64,000 bases of DNA from Sciurus carolinensis (Eukaryota; Chordata; Mammalia; Rodentia; Sciuridae), in NCBI RefSeq assembly GCF_902686445.1, contig NC_062227.1, forward strand, positions 30,000,777 to 30,064,776. The letters are read 5' to 3'. A program made the translations under genes and the position numbers. The notes below the pieces were generated by a model. The model had not been told where the DNA came from and did no database searches. It saw nothing but the letters and a program-made list of their open reading frames with translations. Positions 35,131 to 47,289 of the stretch are shown here, one piece after another (within the stretch, counting starts at the first letter, position 1; every line of letters begins with the position of its first letter).

Positions 35131-38100
35131 AAAGTGTCTGTCCAGTTCCTTAGCCCATTTATTGACTGGGTTCTTTGTATTTTTGGTGTAAAGTTTTGTA
35201 AGTTCTTTATAAATTTTGAAGATGAGTACTCTATCTGAAGTGCATGTGGAAAAGATTTTCTCCCACTCTGTAGGCTCTCTCTTCACATTCTTGATTGTAT
35301 CCTTTGCTGAGAAAAAGTTTTTTTTGTTTCAGTCCATCCCATTTATTGATTCTTGCTTTGATTTCTTGTGCTGTGAGAGTCTTGTTGAGGAAGTCTGATC
35401 CTAAGCCAACATGATGAAGATTCAGGCCTACTTTTTCTTCTACTATGTGCCGGGTCTCTGGTCTAATTCCTATGTCCTTGATCAATTTTGAGTGGAGTTT
35501 TCTGCAAGGTGAGAGATTGAGATTTAATTTCACTTTACTGCATATGGATTTCCTGTTTTGCCAGCACCATTTGTTGAACAGGCTATCTTTTCTCCATTGT
35601 ATGTTTTTGGGTCCTTTGTCTAGTATGAGGTGAATGTATTTATGTGGTTTTTGTCTGTGTCTTCTATTCTGTATCATTGGTCTGCCTGTCTATTTTGGTG
35701 CCAATACCATGCTGTTTTTGTTACTATTGCTCTGTAGTATAGTTTAATGTCTGGTATTGTGATACCTCCTGTTTCACTTTTTCTATTCAGGATTGTTTGA
35801 CTATTCAAGGTCTTTTGTTCTTCCAGATGAGGTTCATGATTGCTTTCTCTATTTCTATGAGGAATGTCATTGGGATTTTAATTGGAATTGCATTGAATCT
35901 GTACAGTGCCTTTGGTAGAATGGCCATTTTGACAATGTTAATTCTGCCTATCCAAGAACATGGGAGATCTTTCCATGTCGGGGTGTTAAGCCCCCTTGCC
36001 CTTCTCGACCAGTGGCAAGGGAAGGGGACACTCCCCAACAAGGTCAGATCAGGATAGGTAAGGCCGACTGACCGCCCGCTCCCAGCCCTCCAGGCGGAGG
36101 ACAATCAGACGCGTCAGGGAGACCCATTACAGCAGGAACTCCTTTATTGAGGAAGTCGCACAGCTTTTACGTAGGGTGGGGGCTAGGCGGGAACCAATCA
36201 GCTTAAAGGTCAGCAAGGCAGCGGGGGTTCATGCAGGCAAGAGTCCCATTGGACATGGCAAGCACGAGCTGATCACGTTTGCAGAACTGTTGTTAACCAA
36301 TCCCTGACGGTGGTCCGATTTATTGTCATGAACCTTTGAAACCGCCTTTGAGCCTTGATCTTGCTCACTCGCCAGGGAGTAAGGAGTCAGCCTGAGTTAG
36401 TTAAGGTGTCATTAGTCCCAACATTTCCATCTTCTAAGGTCTTCTTTAATTTCTTTCTTTAGTTCTGTAGTTTTCATCATAGAGGTCTTTCACCTCTTTT
36501 GTTAGATTGATTCCCAAGTATTTTATTTATTTCATTTTTTTGAGGCTACTGTGAATGGAGTGGTTTTCCTAATTTCTCTTTCAGAGGATTCATCACTTAT
36601 GAATAGAAATGCATTAGATTTACATGTATTGATTTTATATCCTGCTACTTTGCTGATTTCATTTATTAGTTCTAGAAGTTTTCTAGTGGAGTTTTTGGAT
36701 CTTCTGAATATAAGATTGTGGCAGCAGCAAATAGTGACAGCTTTAGTTCTTTTCCTATTTGTATCCCTTTAATTTATTTGGTCTGTCTAATTGCTCTGGC
36801 AAGTGTTTCAGGGACAAAGTTGAATAGAAGTGGTGAAAGAGGGCATCCCTGTCTTGTTCCAGTTTTTAGAGGAAATGCTTTCAGTTTTTCTCCCTTAAGA
36901 ATAATTTTGGCTGTGGGCTTAGCATAGATGGCCTTTACAATGTTAGGGTATGTTCCTACTATTTCTATTTTTTCTAGTGTTTTAAGCATGAAGGGGTGCT
37001 GTATTTTATCAAATGCTTTCTCAGTATCTATTGAAATAATCATGTGATTCTTAACTTTAAGTCTATTGACGTGAAGAATTACATTTATTGATTTTTGGAT
37101 GTTGAACCAACCTTGCATCGCTGGGATAAACCCCACTTGATCATGGTGCACTATCTTTTTAGTATATTTTTGTATGCGATTTGCCAGTATTTTGTTAAGG
37201 ATTTTTGCATCTGTGTTCAACAGGGATACTGGTCTAAAGTTTTCTTTCCTTAATGTATCTTTGTCTGGTTTTGGTATCAGAGTGATAATAGCCTCATAGA
37301 ATGAATTTGGAAGGGTTCCCTCCTTTTCTATTTCCTGGAATACTTTGAGGAGTATTGGTATCAGTTTGTCATTAAAGGTCTCATAGAATTTGGTTGAGAA
37401 TCCATCTGGTCCTGGGTTTTTCTTGGTTGGTAAGCTTTTGATGGCTTCTTCTATTTCTGTGCTTGAGATTGATCTGTTTAGATTGTGTACATCTTCCTGA
37501 TTCAGTTTGGGAGGATCATATGTCTCTAAAAATTTGTCAGTGTCTTTGATATTTTCTATTTTATTGGCATATAGAGTTTCAAAGTAGCTTCTAATTATGC
37601 TATGTATTTCAATGGTGTCTGCATGATCTTTCCTTTTTCATCACAAATTCTAGTAATTTGAGTTTTCTCTCTCCTCTTCATTAGTGTGGCTAGAGGTTTA
37701 TCAATTTTGTTTACTTTTTCAAAGAACCAACATTTTGTCAATTTTTTGAATTGTTTCTATTATTTCAATTTCATAGATTTCAGCTCTGATTTTAATTATT
37801 TCCTGTCTTCTACAATTTTTTTCTAGGGCTTTAAGATATAATGTTAGGTCATTTAGTTGTTGACTTTTTGCTCTTTTAATGTATGAGCTCAATGCAATGA
37901 ACTTTCCTCTTAGTACTGCTTTCATAGTGTCCCAGAGATTTTGATATGTTGTGTCATTGTTCTCATTTCCTTCTAAAATTTTTTTTTATTTTTTCCCTGA
38001 TGTCTTCTGTTATCATTGCATCATTCAATAGCATAATATTTAGTTTCCAGGTGTATGAGTAATTTTTGTTTGTTATTTTATCATTCATTTCTAATTGCTT

Positions 38101-38793
38101 TCCATTATGGTCTGATAGGTTACAGGGTAGGATCTCTATTTTTTTGTATTTACTAATGGCTTCTTTGTGGCATAGCATATAGTCTATTCTGGAAAAGGAA
38201 CCATGAGCTGCTGAGAAGAAAATATATTTGCTCGATGATGGATGAAATACTCTGTAAATATCCATTAGGTCTATATCATTGATTGTATTATTTAGTTCTA
38301 TAGTTTCTTTGTTCAGTTTTTGTTTGGAGGATCTATCCAGTGGTGAGAGTGGTGTGTTAAAGTCCCCCACTATTAATGTGTTTCGGTCTATTTGATTCTT
38401 AAAATTGAAAAGGGTTTGCTTGATGCACATAGATACTTCATTGTTTGGGGCATAAATATTTAAAATTGTTATATCTTGTTTAATGCTTCCCTTAAGCAGT
38501 ATGAAATGTCCTTCTTTATCCCTGCTGACTAACTTAGGTTTGAAGTTCACTTTATCTGATATGAGGATGGAGATCCCTGCTTTTTTACTGGGTCCATATG
38601 CATGGTATGTTTTTCCCCACCCTTTCACCGTTAGTCTGTGGATATCTTTTTCTATAAGATGAGTCTCTTGAAGGCAGCATATTGTTGGGTCCTTCTTTTT
38701 AATCCAATCTGCTAGTCTATGTCTTTTGATTATTGAATTTAGGCCATTGATATTCAGGGTTATTATTGTGATATGATTTGTATTTCTGGTCAT
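35131..38793 (-). pseudogene. L1 ORF2, 3'-truncated and broken
   Basis: The endonuclease domain is still open: 38793-37963 (276 codons) holds Asn14, Glu43 (QETH), GDFN, SRIDY and SDH, the APE-type metal and catalytic signature. The RT palm survives in 37220-36774 with AFDKIQ and [14 protein letters not shown]. The FADD site, expected around 36715-36740, is disrupted by deletion and substitution. A further piece, 35677-35231, covers the post-RT region. Frameshifts separate the pieces, and the solo LTR interrupts the frame. Not functional. Confidence 0.85.
35976..36423 (-). mobile_element. Solo LTR, ERVK/IAP-like
   Basis: A 448-bp insert starting TGTCGGGG and ending CCCAACA, flanked by the exact 6-mer 'tttcca' (35970-35975 and 36424-36429). 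Six-base duplications are typical of class II (ERVK/IAP) integrations. It interrupts L1 ORF2 precisely. On the minus strand AATAAA lies at 36143-36148, followed closely by 'ggagttcctgctgtaatggg', which fits an R/U5 start. It is GC- and CpG-richer than its surroundings. No viral coding sequence remains, as expected after LTR-LTR recombination. Confidence 0.85.
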
Positions 38794-38872
38794 TTGGGTT
38801 TATTTTTGGTTTCTAACTTGACTGGTTTCTCCTTTGATTGGCTTTTCCTTTAGGGTAGTTCCTCCCTTTGCT

Positions 38873-39847
38873 GACTTGTACTGTTGCTTTTTGCTTCCTC
38901 CTCATGAAATATTTTGCTGAGAATGTTCTGTAGGGCAGGCTTTCTATTTGTAAATTCTTTTGTTTATTGTGGATAGATTTTATTTCGTTATCAAATCTGA
39001 GGGTTAGTTTTGCTGAGTATAGGACTCTTGGTTGGCATCCATGTTCTTTCAGAGCTTGAAATATATTGTTCCAGGCCCTTCTTGCTTTTAGAGTCTGGGC
39101 TGAGAAATCTACTGATATCCATATTGGTTTCCCCTTCTATGTAATCTCTTTTCTCTCGCAGCCTTTAAAATCCTATCTTTATTTTGTATGTGAGGCATTT
39201 TCATTATAATGTGTCTTGGTATGAATCTGTTGTAATTTTGTGCACCTGGTGTTCTGTAAGCCTCTTGTATTTGATTTTCTATTTAATTTTTCAGGTTTGA
39301 GAACTTTTCTGATATTTCGTTGAACAGGTTGTTCATGCCTTTGGTTTGTGTATCTGTGCCTTCCTCAATCCCAATAATTCTTACATTCGGTCTTTTCATG
39401 ATATCCCGCAATTCTTGGAGGTTCCATTCATGACTTTTTAACATCTTCTCAGTTTGTTCAACTTTATTTTCAAGATTAAATATTTTGTCTTCATTGTCTG
39501 AGATTGTCTTCCATGAGTTCTATTCTGTTGGTGATGCTGTCTATTGAGTTTTTAATTTGATTTATCATTTCTTTTCAAGTATTTCTGTTAGTATTTTTTC
39601 CCCCAGAATCTCTATCTCTTTTTAAAGTGTTATTTTGCTTCCTGCCATTTGTTCTTTTAACTGTTTACTGAAATGGTCATGCATTGCCTGCATTTGCTCT
39701 CTTACCTCATCTTTTGCTTCATGGATAATTTTAAGTATGCAGATTCTAAACTCTTTTTCCGTCATTTCTACTGCTGTGCTGTCATTGGGTTCTATCACAA
39801 TAGGATTTGGGTTTGTTAGGGACAATTTCTTCCCCTGTATTTTTCAT
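38873..39847 (-). pseudogene. L1 ORF1, broken
   Basis: Antisense ORF1 beginning at an ATG near 39847. The N-terminal acidic and coiled-coil part is partly open (39825-39622, including 'PNDSTAVEMTEKEFRICILK'). The RRM and C-terminal domain (39420-38900) are recognisable at DNA level against 22330-22880 but are scattered over frames. One or more frameshifts lie near the N-terminus. Confidence 0.7.
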
Positions 39848-40446
39848 ACTGTTTCTATATAGTCCCCTCTAGCAGTGAAGATCAGAGATACTGAAGTTCC
39901 TCCCTTGCAGGCTTATTATGACCCTGCAGTTCTCCACTTTCTCTCCTATGAAGGGGAGATCAATACAAATAGCGCCCAATAAAAAGAAAATGCAGCCCTG
40001 AACCAGACAGCCCCTATAAAGACTTTAACATTGTAATGAACAGGATCAGTTTGATTACTATTTACAGTATTTCTAGTTGTGAACAAGAGGATAGAAAGGG
40101 TGTAGGATGTGAGTGAGTAAATAGAGGTACCTGTCAAAGGACCTCCAGTCTCCTATAGGAGTCTCAGGAAGGGAGCTGCCCTTCCGATGATGATGGTTGT
40201 GCCCTCAGGAATAATTTCAAAATGCCTACACCAGCCTCCAAAGAAGCTGGGGAGCCTCAGTGAGGATGCACGGAGGCAGGCACAGTGTCCCTCAGCAGTA
40301 GGAGGGCATGTGGGCAGGCTACCGGCCTCCATCCTCGGTGTGGGGGCAGGCTGGGGGGTCTCAGCGCTGGTATCCGACCTTGGTGTGGGCCGGTGGGCTC
40401 AGCGATGGCGCCTGACCTTGGTGGAGGGGTGGGAAGGTTCCCTGTT
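39848..40446 (-). promoter_or_regulatory. L1 5'UTR of a different type
   Basis: GC-richer sequence upstream of ORF1 on the minus strand. Near its outer end a 'ttggtgtggg'-type motif recurs at about 40335, 40380 and 40419, spaced 45 and 39 bp, which looks like two or three degraded short units. I see no resemblance to the 67-bp monomers at 20737, so the two L1s seem to have unrelated 5' ends. Confidence 0.55.
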
Positions 40447-40755
40447 TATTAATTCTTGATTTCACTTCTTGCACTTCAGGAGTCTTGTTGAGGAATTCAA
40501 TTCTTAAGCCAACATGATGGAAAGTTGGGCCTACATTTTCTACTAGTAGGTGCAGTGTCTCTGGTCTAATGCCTAGGTCTTTAATCCACTTTGAGTTGAG
40601 TTTTGTGAATGGTGAGAGGGGTATAATTTCATTTTACTATGTATGGATTTCCAGTTTTCACAGCACTATTTGTGTTTTTTCTCTGATGTATGTTTGTGGC
40701 CCCTTTGTCTAGTATGAGATAATTGTACTTATGTGGTTTTCTCTGTGTCTTCTGT
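40447..40755 (-). mobile_element. Older L1 ORF2 fragment, antisense
   Basis: 'ggagtcttgttgaggaattc', 'taagccaacatgatggaaag' and 'gtctctggtctaatgcct' correspond to the ORF2 stretch 25690-26007 of the reference copy. It is in the same orientation as 34165-35130 and colinear with it, apart from about 120 bp missing between them. It can be read as the other half of the older L1. Confidence 0.7.
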
Positions 40756-40764
40756 ATTACTTTG

Positions 40765-41140
40765 ATTTCCCATGGATCTCATGTTGGCAATGCAAAAGAG
40801 AATGGATTGATGAGAGAATCACCATGTACAGTCCTCCATCAGTATCGAAGGGGAATCAAGCTCAAGACTACTATAAAAACCAAAATCTGCAGGCACCCCA
40901 TATAAAATAGTGTAGTATTTGCATATAACCTAGGTGCAGCTTTCTTACACTTTAAATCATTTCTAGAGCACTTCTAATATCTAATGCTATATAAATAGTT
41001 GTTATACTGTGTTTACGGAATAATTTAGAAAATTCTATACATCTTTAGTACAGACACATTTTTTGAGTATTTTTGATCCATAGTTCATTCAATCTGTGGA
41101 TGCAGAACTCAGGAATATGAATGGTTGACTTTATATTTCT
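40765..41140 (-). repeat. Tigger-type nonautonomous DNA transposon remnant
   Basis: 'aaaatctgcaggcaccccat', 'tagtatttgcatataaccta', 'gttgttatactgtgtttac', 'tagtacagacacatttt' and 'gatccatagttcattcaatc' follow the layout of a mammalian TcMar-Tigger MITE whose two ends are inverted repeats. Family name not assigned. Confidence 0.55.
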
Positions 41141-41414
41141 AGGGATTTGGATATTCAAATGTAGAATTATAAAAGAAACTGTATCTAATCTTCCCTAGTT
41201 ATCATGATTCAAATTTCTTAGGCATTACTATCAGCACCTATAAAATTTGATAAGCTCCTACTTGATTGATGGACATTAAATCTGTGTCCATTCCTTGCCA
41301 CACTTTATTCATCATCATCTTGTAAGAATATAATGCACACATAAGAGGCAAATCAAGCCTCAAACATTGTCAAGCCCAGCCACAGTCCCAGGGTTATATG
41401 ATTTGAGTCCTGCA

Positions 41415-42170
41415 CAAAATATTTGAATGAGTACTTCACCAAAGATGTTAAGTGAATATATAAATGTCTAATAAGCATTTGAAAAATATAGTCAATGTCA
41501 CTAGTCATCAGGGAAATATCAAAGCCCTAAATCTTACTCCATACCCACTAGAATGGCTAGAATAAGAAAAGACACTGACTAGTATCATGAACTGGTTGAA
41601 GAAGAAGCAGAGTAGACTTGAGTAGGAGTTAAAAATTGTGTGAATACTGGAAGAAACAGGCCATTTCTTATGGATCAAAACATCACAGCAATTCTGCTCC
41701 TTGATCTTTGCCCAACAGAAAGGAAAACATGTTTACAAAAAATAATGTAACCAAAATGCCCCTCAACATGTAATTGGGGGGAAAAAATAGCATGTTCTTA
41801 AAGGCATACCACTCAGCAATAAAGGACAATAGACAACGGATGCATATCATGGATGAATCACAAACATGCTTAGTGAAAGAAACAAAGTACAAAAGAATAC
41901 ACAGTAAGATGATTCCATTTATCTGGAGTTCTGAAGAGGGGAAATTTGTAGAGTCAGAAAACAAATTGGCAGTTACCAAGAGCAAGGGAAGGGTTGAGGG
42001 CCTAATTAAAAAAAATAAAATAAATAAAAAGAGGGGGTGATGAAAATGGTTATAATTTTGATGGGTTAGTAGTTAATGAGTATATACATTTGTCAAAAGC
42101 TTATCAAAACTGGGTTTATCATGTAGAAATCATACACCAAGGTACCATATTTTCAGAAAATCATTGTCAT
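41415..42170 (+). repeat. Ancient L1M 3' portion
   Basis: 'gagtacttcaccaaagatg', 'agtcatcagggaaatatcaa', 'ccactagaatggctagaata', 'ccactcagcaataaagga', 'agatgattccatttatctg' and 'aaatcatacaccaaggtac' follow the ORF2 C-terminus and 3'UTR of an old L1M/L1ME. The 88-codon frame at 41774-42040 and the 100-codon antisense frame are inside this fossil. Confidence 0.7.
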
Positions 42171-42174
42171 TTCT

Positions 42175-44105
42175 TAATATTTGTACCAGTTTTTTGGCAT
42201 TACTTTTGCACTTAATTTTAAATAAACCCATATAACATTCATAACATACTCCCAACTAGGTGGTAGTAATGGTATCAAAGAGGAGGAAATGGGTCTCAAA
42301 AATACCAAGTAATACATTAGTGTGAGATGATAAAGCCAGCAAGTTACTTCACTATGATTAAACTTAATTATCTCATTATCACCATCCTACATTCTCTCTA
42401 TAATCCCTTAGTCCCTTATTTGAGCCAGGGTGAAGAACACATCACCATCTTGTATTCTATTATTCTATCGCTATTTTACTTTAGACTCAACAATTCCTTT
42501 GAAGCAGAAAAAATAAGTGCAATTATCTTTTGCCTTATTACCTCTGTATTATCTCCTAATTGTTGTCGATTAACTAGTCTTAACTAATTAAATTGCAGTG
42601 AGGGCTGTTACTTTAATTTTCTATCAACTATGAAAATAAAACGTCCCCTTTTTTTGACTGTCTTCATTACCTATGGCCTGCAAATACTTGCCACTCCTTG
42701 TTACATACTTCTAAGAATATTCTGAATTTTTTTCTCCCTCAGCAACTCACTCTTCCCACATTAATGCCCATAATATTGCGAATACACTTGCACAGATGCA
42801 CAAAAAGACTTCTTTTGATTAGGGCCAGATTCTATCAGTAGTTTTACACATGCCTCCCATTAAGCTTTATGTTTAGTCTTCCTAAGCTCATTTAAAATAT
42901 TTTAGTTCTCCCTACTTACTGGAGGGTATCTACTAATATCTATAAACTTCTTAATATACTAAAAATCCACACTTTATTAACTTTTTTGTTGGTTTAATTG
43001 GGGCCAAGTTTATAGTTTACGCTTCTCAAAAAATGTCAGTAAATCCTATGAAAATCTCATGTTAAACCTGTAAATTTTAGTACCCTTTAAAAGGGTACAC
43101 AATCATTTCAGTCAACAGTCTGCATGTACAATAATGGTTTCATAAGATTGTGATGGAACCAGGAGAGTAATGCATAGCTGAAGAAGAGGCAAAAGGAAAC
43201 TGCAGGAGAAAGAATAACTCCCAAGAAAATTCACTGTGAAGGGTTCAGCAGAAGCCTTTGCAAACCTCACAAGCTACTTAAAACGTTCAAACACCTGGAC
43301 CACAACACTGAAGATTTTCTTTAATGCAAAGGAATGTTCACGCTGCATTACCTGCTTTCAGGCATATCTATGAGTAAAGAAAAGACACAAACCAAAGAAA
43401 CCAGTGTGAACATATTTCTGGGGGAGTGGAAAGTGATACCTCTTCCAGAACAGCTTACATTGAAACACTTGAAAATCTAATGATTCATGAGCAGGAATCG
43501 GAATGTTCAAGTCCAAAATACTTCTTTCATTGTCTCTTCAATAGATCTTAAATCCCAAATTTACTTTTTTCTATTTTCAGACTCAATATAACCAGCTTAA
43601 AAGACAAATGCACTGCTTCCCCCCCCACAAGCGCTCCTTACTTCAAACACCAAATGTGTGGGTTTTCTGCACCAAGCAATTCTAATTCTCCAATTCTCCT
43701 GCAGATACCATCTGAGTGTCCTACTGTTTAGTTCAATTCTGACACCAACTAGCTGGGGTTAGCACAGACCCAAGAGTTAAGCATTCAGCAACACCAGACT
43801 ACCCTTTCCCCGATTTTTGGCTGCCAATCACTAGTCCAGGTTGTCACCTGTGCACTGCTGGATAAATCAATGTCTCACAACTCCATTCTTGGGTTAATTA
43901 ATTTTCCAGAACGGATCACAGAACTTGGGAAGATAATTTACTTACTAAATTACTAGTTTCTTATATAAAAGAGACACAATGCAGGAACAGCCAGATGAAG
44001 AGAGGCATAGGGAAGGTATGAGGGAGGTACAGGAAACTTTTATTTCCTTTCTAGGTGAGCTACCCTCCCAGCTCCTCCATGTGTTCACCAGCCCAGAAGC
44101 TCTTT
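42175..44105. other. Unassigned sequence
   Basis: No gene recognised. It contains a short near-palindrome at 43080-43098 (9-bp arms 'gtacccttt'/'aaagggtac', 1-nt loop) and a C9 run at 43619-43627. The 86-codon frame at 42327-42587 has no family features. Confidence 0.45.
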
Positions 44106-44109
44106 GAAC

Positions 44110-44345
44110 CTTTTTTTAAAATTGCAACAGACAAAATCATATACGTTTTATCATGTGCAACACAATGATTTTAAAATATATGTACATTGTGGATAGGATG
44201 GCTAAACCATTATGCTAATTAGGGGAGATGCTTCTCAAAGCTTAAAGAATCTTTTAGATAGGAAAATTTCAAGAGCTCTATTGTACAATGTGATGACTAT
44301 AATTTATTCCTGAAAAATGCTTAGAGTAGAAGTTAAGTTCCTTTT
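44110..44345 (-). mobile_element. Tiny L1 3' insertion with inverted 5' part
   Basis: 44110-44225 is antisense L1 3' end ('tttatcatgtgcaacacaat', 'tgtacattgtggatagg', 'tatgctaattaggg'). 44265-44345 is the adjoining 3'UTR part in sense ('agctctattgtacaatgtga', 'gcttagagtagaagttaag'). An antisense L1 end followed by an inverted upstream segment is the twin-priming pattern. No clear target duplication is visible. Confidence 0.5.
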
Positions 44346-45690
44346 GGATTTTTATGGAGGCTTCATTATGTGGACATGATTAAATTGTTGGCCATTAGTG
44401 ATTAAGTTATTCTGCAGGTCCTTTCCTTGCCCTGGGGTTGGAGGATAGAACTGAAAAATTCCAACTGTCTGATCACAGGGTTGCTTCTCCTGGCAACCAG
44501 CGCCTATTTGTAGAGGCTTTCCAAGAGTTAACTCATTCATAAACCCTATGGTTGAAAGGGACTTGTTATGAATAACAAAAGATGTCCCTTTCACCTCTAT
44601 AACACTTACCACTTAGGAATTTAGAAGGGTTTTAGGAGGTCTGTCTGATCAAGAATGGGGCCAACCACTAAATATATATTTCTTATATCATAATATACTA
44701 GCCTCAAATAATTATCATATCACAGACAAATCATGGAGAGCTGGTTGAGTTCAACAGACAAGTGTGAAATCTTCCCCATATAAAGGTGATACTAAAAATT
44801 AGGAATACAAAATTTCCTATGGTGTCAAATTTTTTTCCCTTAGCACTGATGAGCAATTAATTCAGTCCACATTGCCCTTAACTTATTGCATTAGAGGAAG
44901 CATGCTGCTGCTTCAATCTCAGATGGTAAAGGACAAACTGAGATAGCCCCTGTCCTAGATAACCACTGTCACTCTGATGGAGTCCCAGTTATGGTGATAG
45001 CCAAACATCCTGTCTACACACACACCTTACTTCCAAGCCTCTTAAGCCCTTCAGTACTTCTGTCTTTATTCACCACAGGTGCTACAGAAGCTGCAGGCTA
45101 AGAAATAGTTGCCCCCCCCAATCCCACCCCACCACCACCCCACTAAGTAACCTGCTTCAAATTCTACAACCAACTGTTTTGTCTTTGGATATTCACTTCT
45201 GGGCCTGAAATGCTGGTCTTGAAAAATCAAATATATTCAATATTTCAACAGTATATTCAAAGCAATTGATGTTGCCATGTTATGTGGTTGTCTCATACAG
45301 AGGGACTATCTTACCCCTTCTTTATAACCTTTGGGAGCAGTGTCCTTCAGGATATTAGCATAACCTGGATTACTTCAAAATCTTACATTAGCAACTTCCT
45401 TTGGAGGTAGGGCAAAGTCAGTGAAAAGTCCATCATTGACAGAGGAAGCAAGATGAAATCACATGCACCAGATGTATACATTCTCTCTGAATAGGCTGCA
45501 GTAAAAGTTTTCAAAGGCTTTTAAAGTTCAACTTTCATAAGAAACAAACAAAAAAAAAGTTCAACTTTCTGGAGTCATTTGATAACTATATTCTAGAATG
45601 TCAGAGGCCCATTTGAGGGAGCAGTGGAGTGAGCCCAGAGGCCTTGAAGTGATGATTGAGTGCCACGGGGTTTCATTATCAGCTACATAG
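44346..45690. other. Unassigned sequence
   Basis: No recognised repeats or genes. A C-rich low-complexity stretch lies at 45111-45142. Confidence 0.45.
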
Positions 45691-46050
45691 TGTGATAGTT
45701 AGCTTTCTGTCACTATAAAAAAATCCCTGATATAAACAACTGAAGGGAAGAAAGGTTTATTTTGGCTCATGGTCTCAATCCATGGTTAGTTGACTCTGTT
45801 GCTTTGGGGCCTGTGATAAGGCAGTACATGGTGGTAGAAACACATGGAGAAGGAAACTACTCACCTCATAGCAGCCAGGAGGCCAAGCAAGAGAGAAGGA
45901 CTAGAGTCCCAATAACCCCCTTCAAGGGCACAACCTGGGCGACCTAACTTCCTTCCACAAGGCTCATCTCTTAAATCATTCACCCCCTCTCAGGAGAACC
46001 ACAGGCTGGCAACCATGCTGCGCTCTAACACATGGGCCTTCCTCTTGTCC
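45691..46050 (-). repeat. MaLR-related LTR, antisense, truncated
   Basis: Begins 'tgtgatagttagctttctgt' and contains 'aggtttattttggctcatgg', 'gttgctttggggcctgtg', 'cacctcatagcagccagga' and 'gctctaacacatgggcc', a rodent-type MaLR LTR read in reverse. It differs in detail from those at 19213 and 31454. Its 5' end (right side here) is missing or too diverged to see. Confidence 0.6.
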
Positions 46051-47155
46051 CACCCAATCAAAAGCCTCCATCCTGTTGTCCTGGAATAATGAAGTCCCAG
46101 CCCAATCTGAGGCTTTCTCACCACATAGCCCTCTCACACACTACTGCTTTCCCTCAGTCTCCCTCAGAGTCCCGAAAGCACAAGTCCTCTTGGCTCCATC
46201 CTATGGGGATCCTATTCCTCTATCCTTTAATGATATCCTGCAACCCCCTGTTCCTACACCCCAACTGCAAGCTACTAGAGAACGGGGGCCTTGTCCTGGG
46301 TCTGAGCTCAAGGAGCTGGATCAATTAATACATGAAGATAAAATGCCAGGGAACTAACATTACCTACGTTGTTTTTTAGCCAAATTATGATATTAAATCT
46401 TATCTAAAATAGTTATTTTAAAGAAATGGATTATTGTGACTGCCCCCCTTCGGCTTCCCAAGTCTGGAACCAAACGTAATCCTGACCTAGAAGAATTAAC
46501 AGCCTATGGATCAATAAGACAGTTTAATGAGTCTTATATCCTCACTTTCTATATGGGTCTAGATAACTAGGTCTTTATTACCACCTCTCTGCTTAAATCC
46601 TCTTCCATGTTTACATCTATCTCTACTCGGCCTAACTCGTTCCTGGAACTACGTTCCTAAAATCCTCATGCCTAAAAGGTGTTCCTGCTACATACATACT
46701 TGCAGGTCTTTGTGACCCTGTCTGCCCAGTTGTATTTATCCAAATCGTTTGTATTTTCTTTTGAGTTTGTTCACCCCAGTCACCTCTGATCTTTCATATC
46801 AGTAATGTATTGATGCATAGCAACCCCCCATAGCCACAATAATGTGTGATGTTTCACAGTTTTGTGGGCTAACTCGGCTCAACTGGACAGTTCTGCTGGT
46901 CTCCTCTGGATCACTCATGCTTCTCACATCATCTGTATGCTTGCCTGGGACTAGAGACAATAATCTCACGTCTCACTTTTAGACAGTAAAAAAAGGAGGG
47001 CCGAGAGCTAATTGCTTTCAGCTCAAAGCTATTCTCACGGTTTGTGGATGATCCCTTGAAAACAAGAACTGTAAACTTCTATTGAACTATGGTCAGTGAT
47101 GGACCAAGGTGAAATTCACTGACATTTGTACCTGACTTTAAAATGCATCCAAAAA
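46051..47155. other. Unassigned sequence
   Basis: No gene recognised. Overlapping frames at 46032-46328 and 46076-46357 (98 and 93 codons) are proline/serine-rich and lack a family motif. The stretch 46800-46990 has the feel of an old LTR or MER element ('cactcatgcttctcacatc'), which I cannot name. Confidence 0.4.
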
Positions 47156-47285
47156 ATCAGACAGATGAATAGACATGATAAAGTGAATATAGTAAAATGC
47201 TAACATAAGGATGTTCACAGTACAATTCTGTCAGCTTTCCTACGTATTTATAAATCTTCATAATAAAATTTGAGGACAAAAAGCT
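47156..47285 (+). repeat. Old L1M 3' end fragment
   Basis: 'gataaagtgaatatagtaaa', 'acataaggatgttcacagta' and a final 'cttcataataaaatttgagg' follow the 3' terminus of old L1M subfamilies, including the AATAAA-type end. Confidence 0.5.
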
Positions 47286-47289
47286 TGGG

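Larger units (their letters stand above)
35131..40446 (-). mobile_element. 5'-complete L1 lacking its 3' end, antisense
   Basis: Runs from within late ORF2 (equivalent of about 26213 in the reference copy) at 35131, back through RT, endonuclease and ORF1, to a GC-rich 5'UTR ending near 40446. The final 0.56 kb of ORF2 and the whole 3'UTR are absent. It overlaps the preceding older L1 by about 87 bp of duplicated L1 sequence (compare 35041-35130 with 35131-35230). It is interrupted by a solo LTR at 35976-36423. Confidence 0.8.

Noticed and set aside
43080..43098. Short inverted repeat with 9-bp arms
   Set aside because: Arms of this length around an AT core are expected several times by chance in 64 kb.
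46032..46357. Pair of overlapping 98- and 93-codon ORFs after the MaLR LTR
   Set aside because: Two frames open over the same bases, proline/serine-rich with no recognisable domain. More likely low stop density in C-rich sequence.
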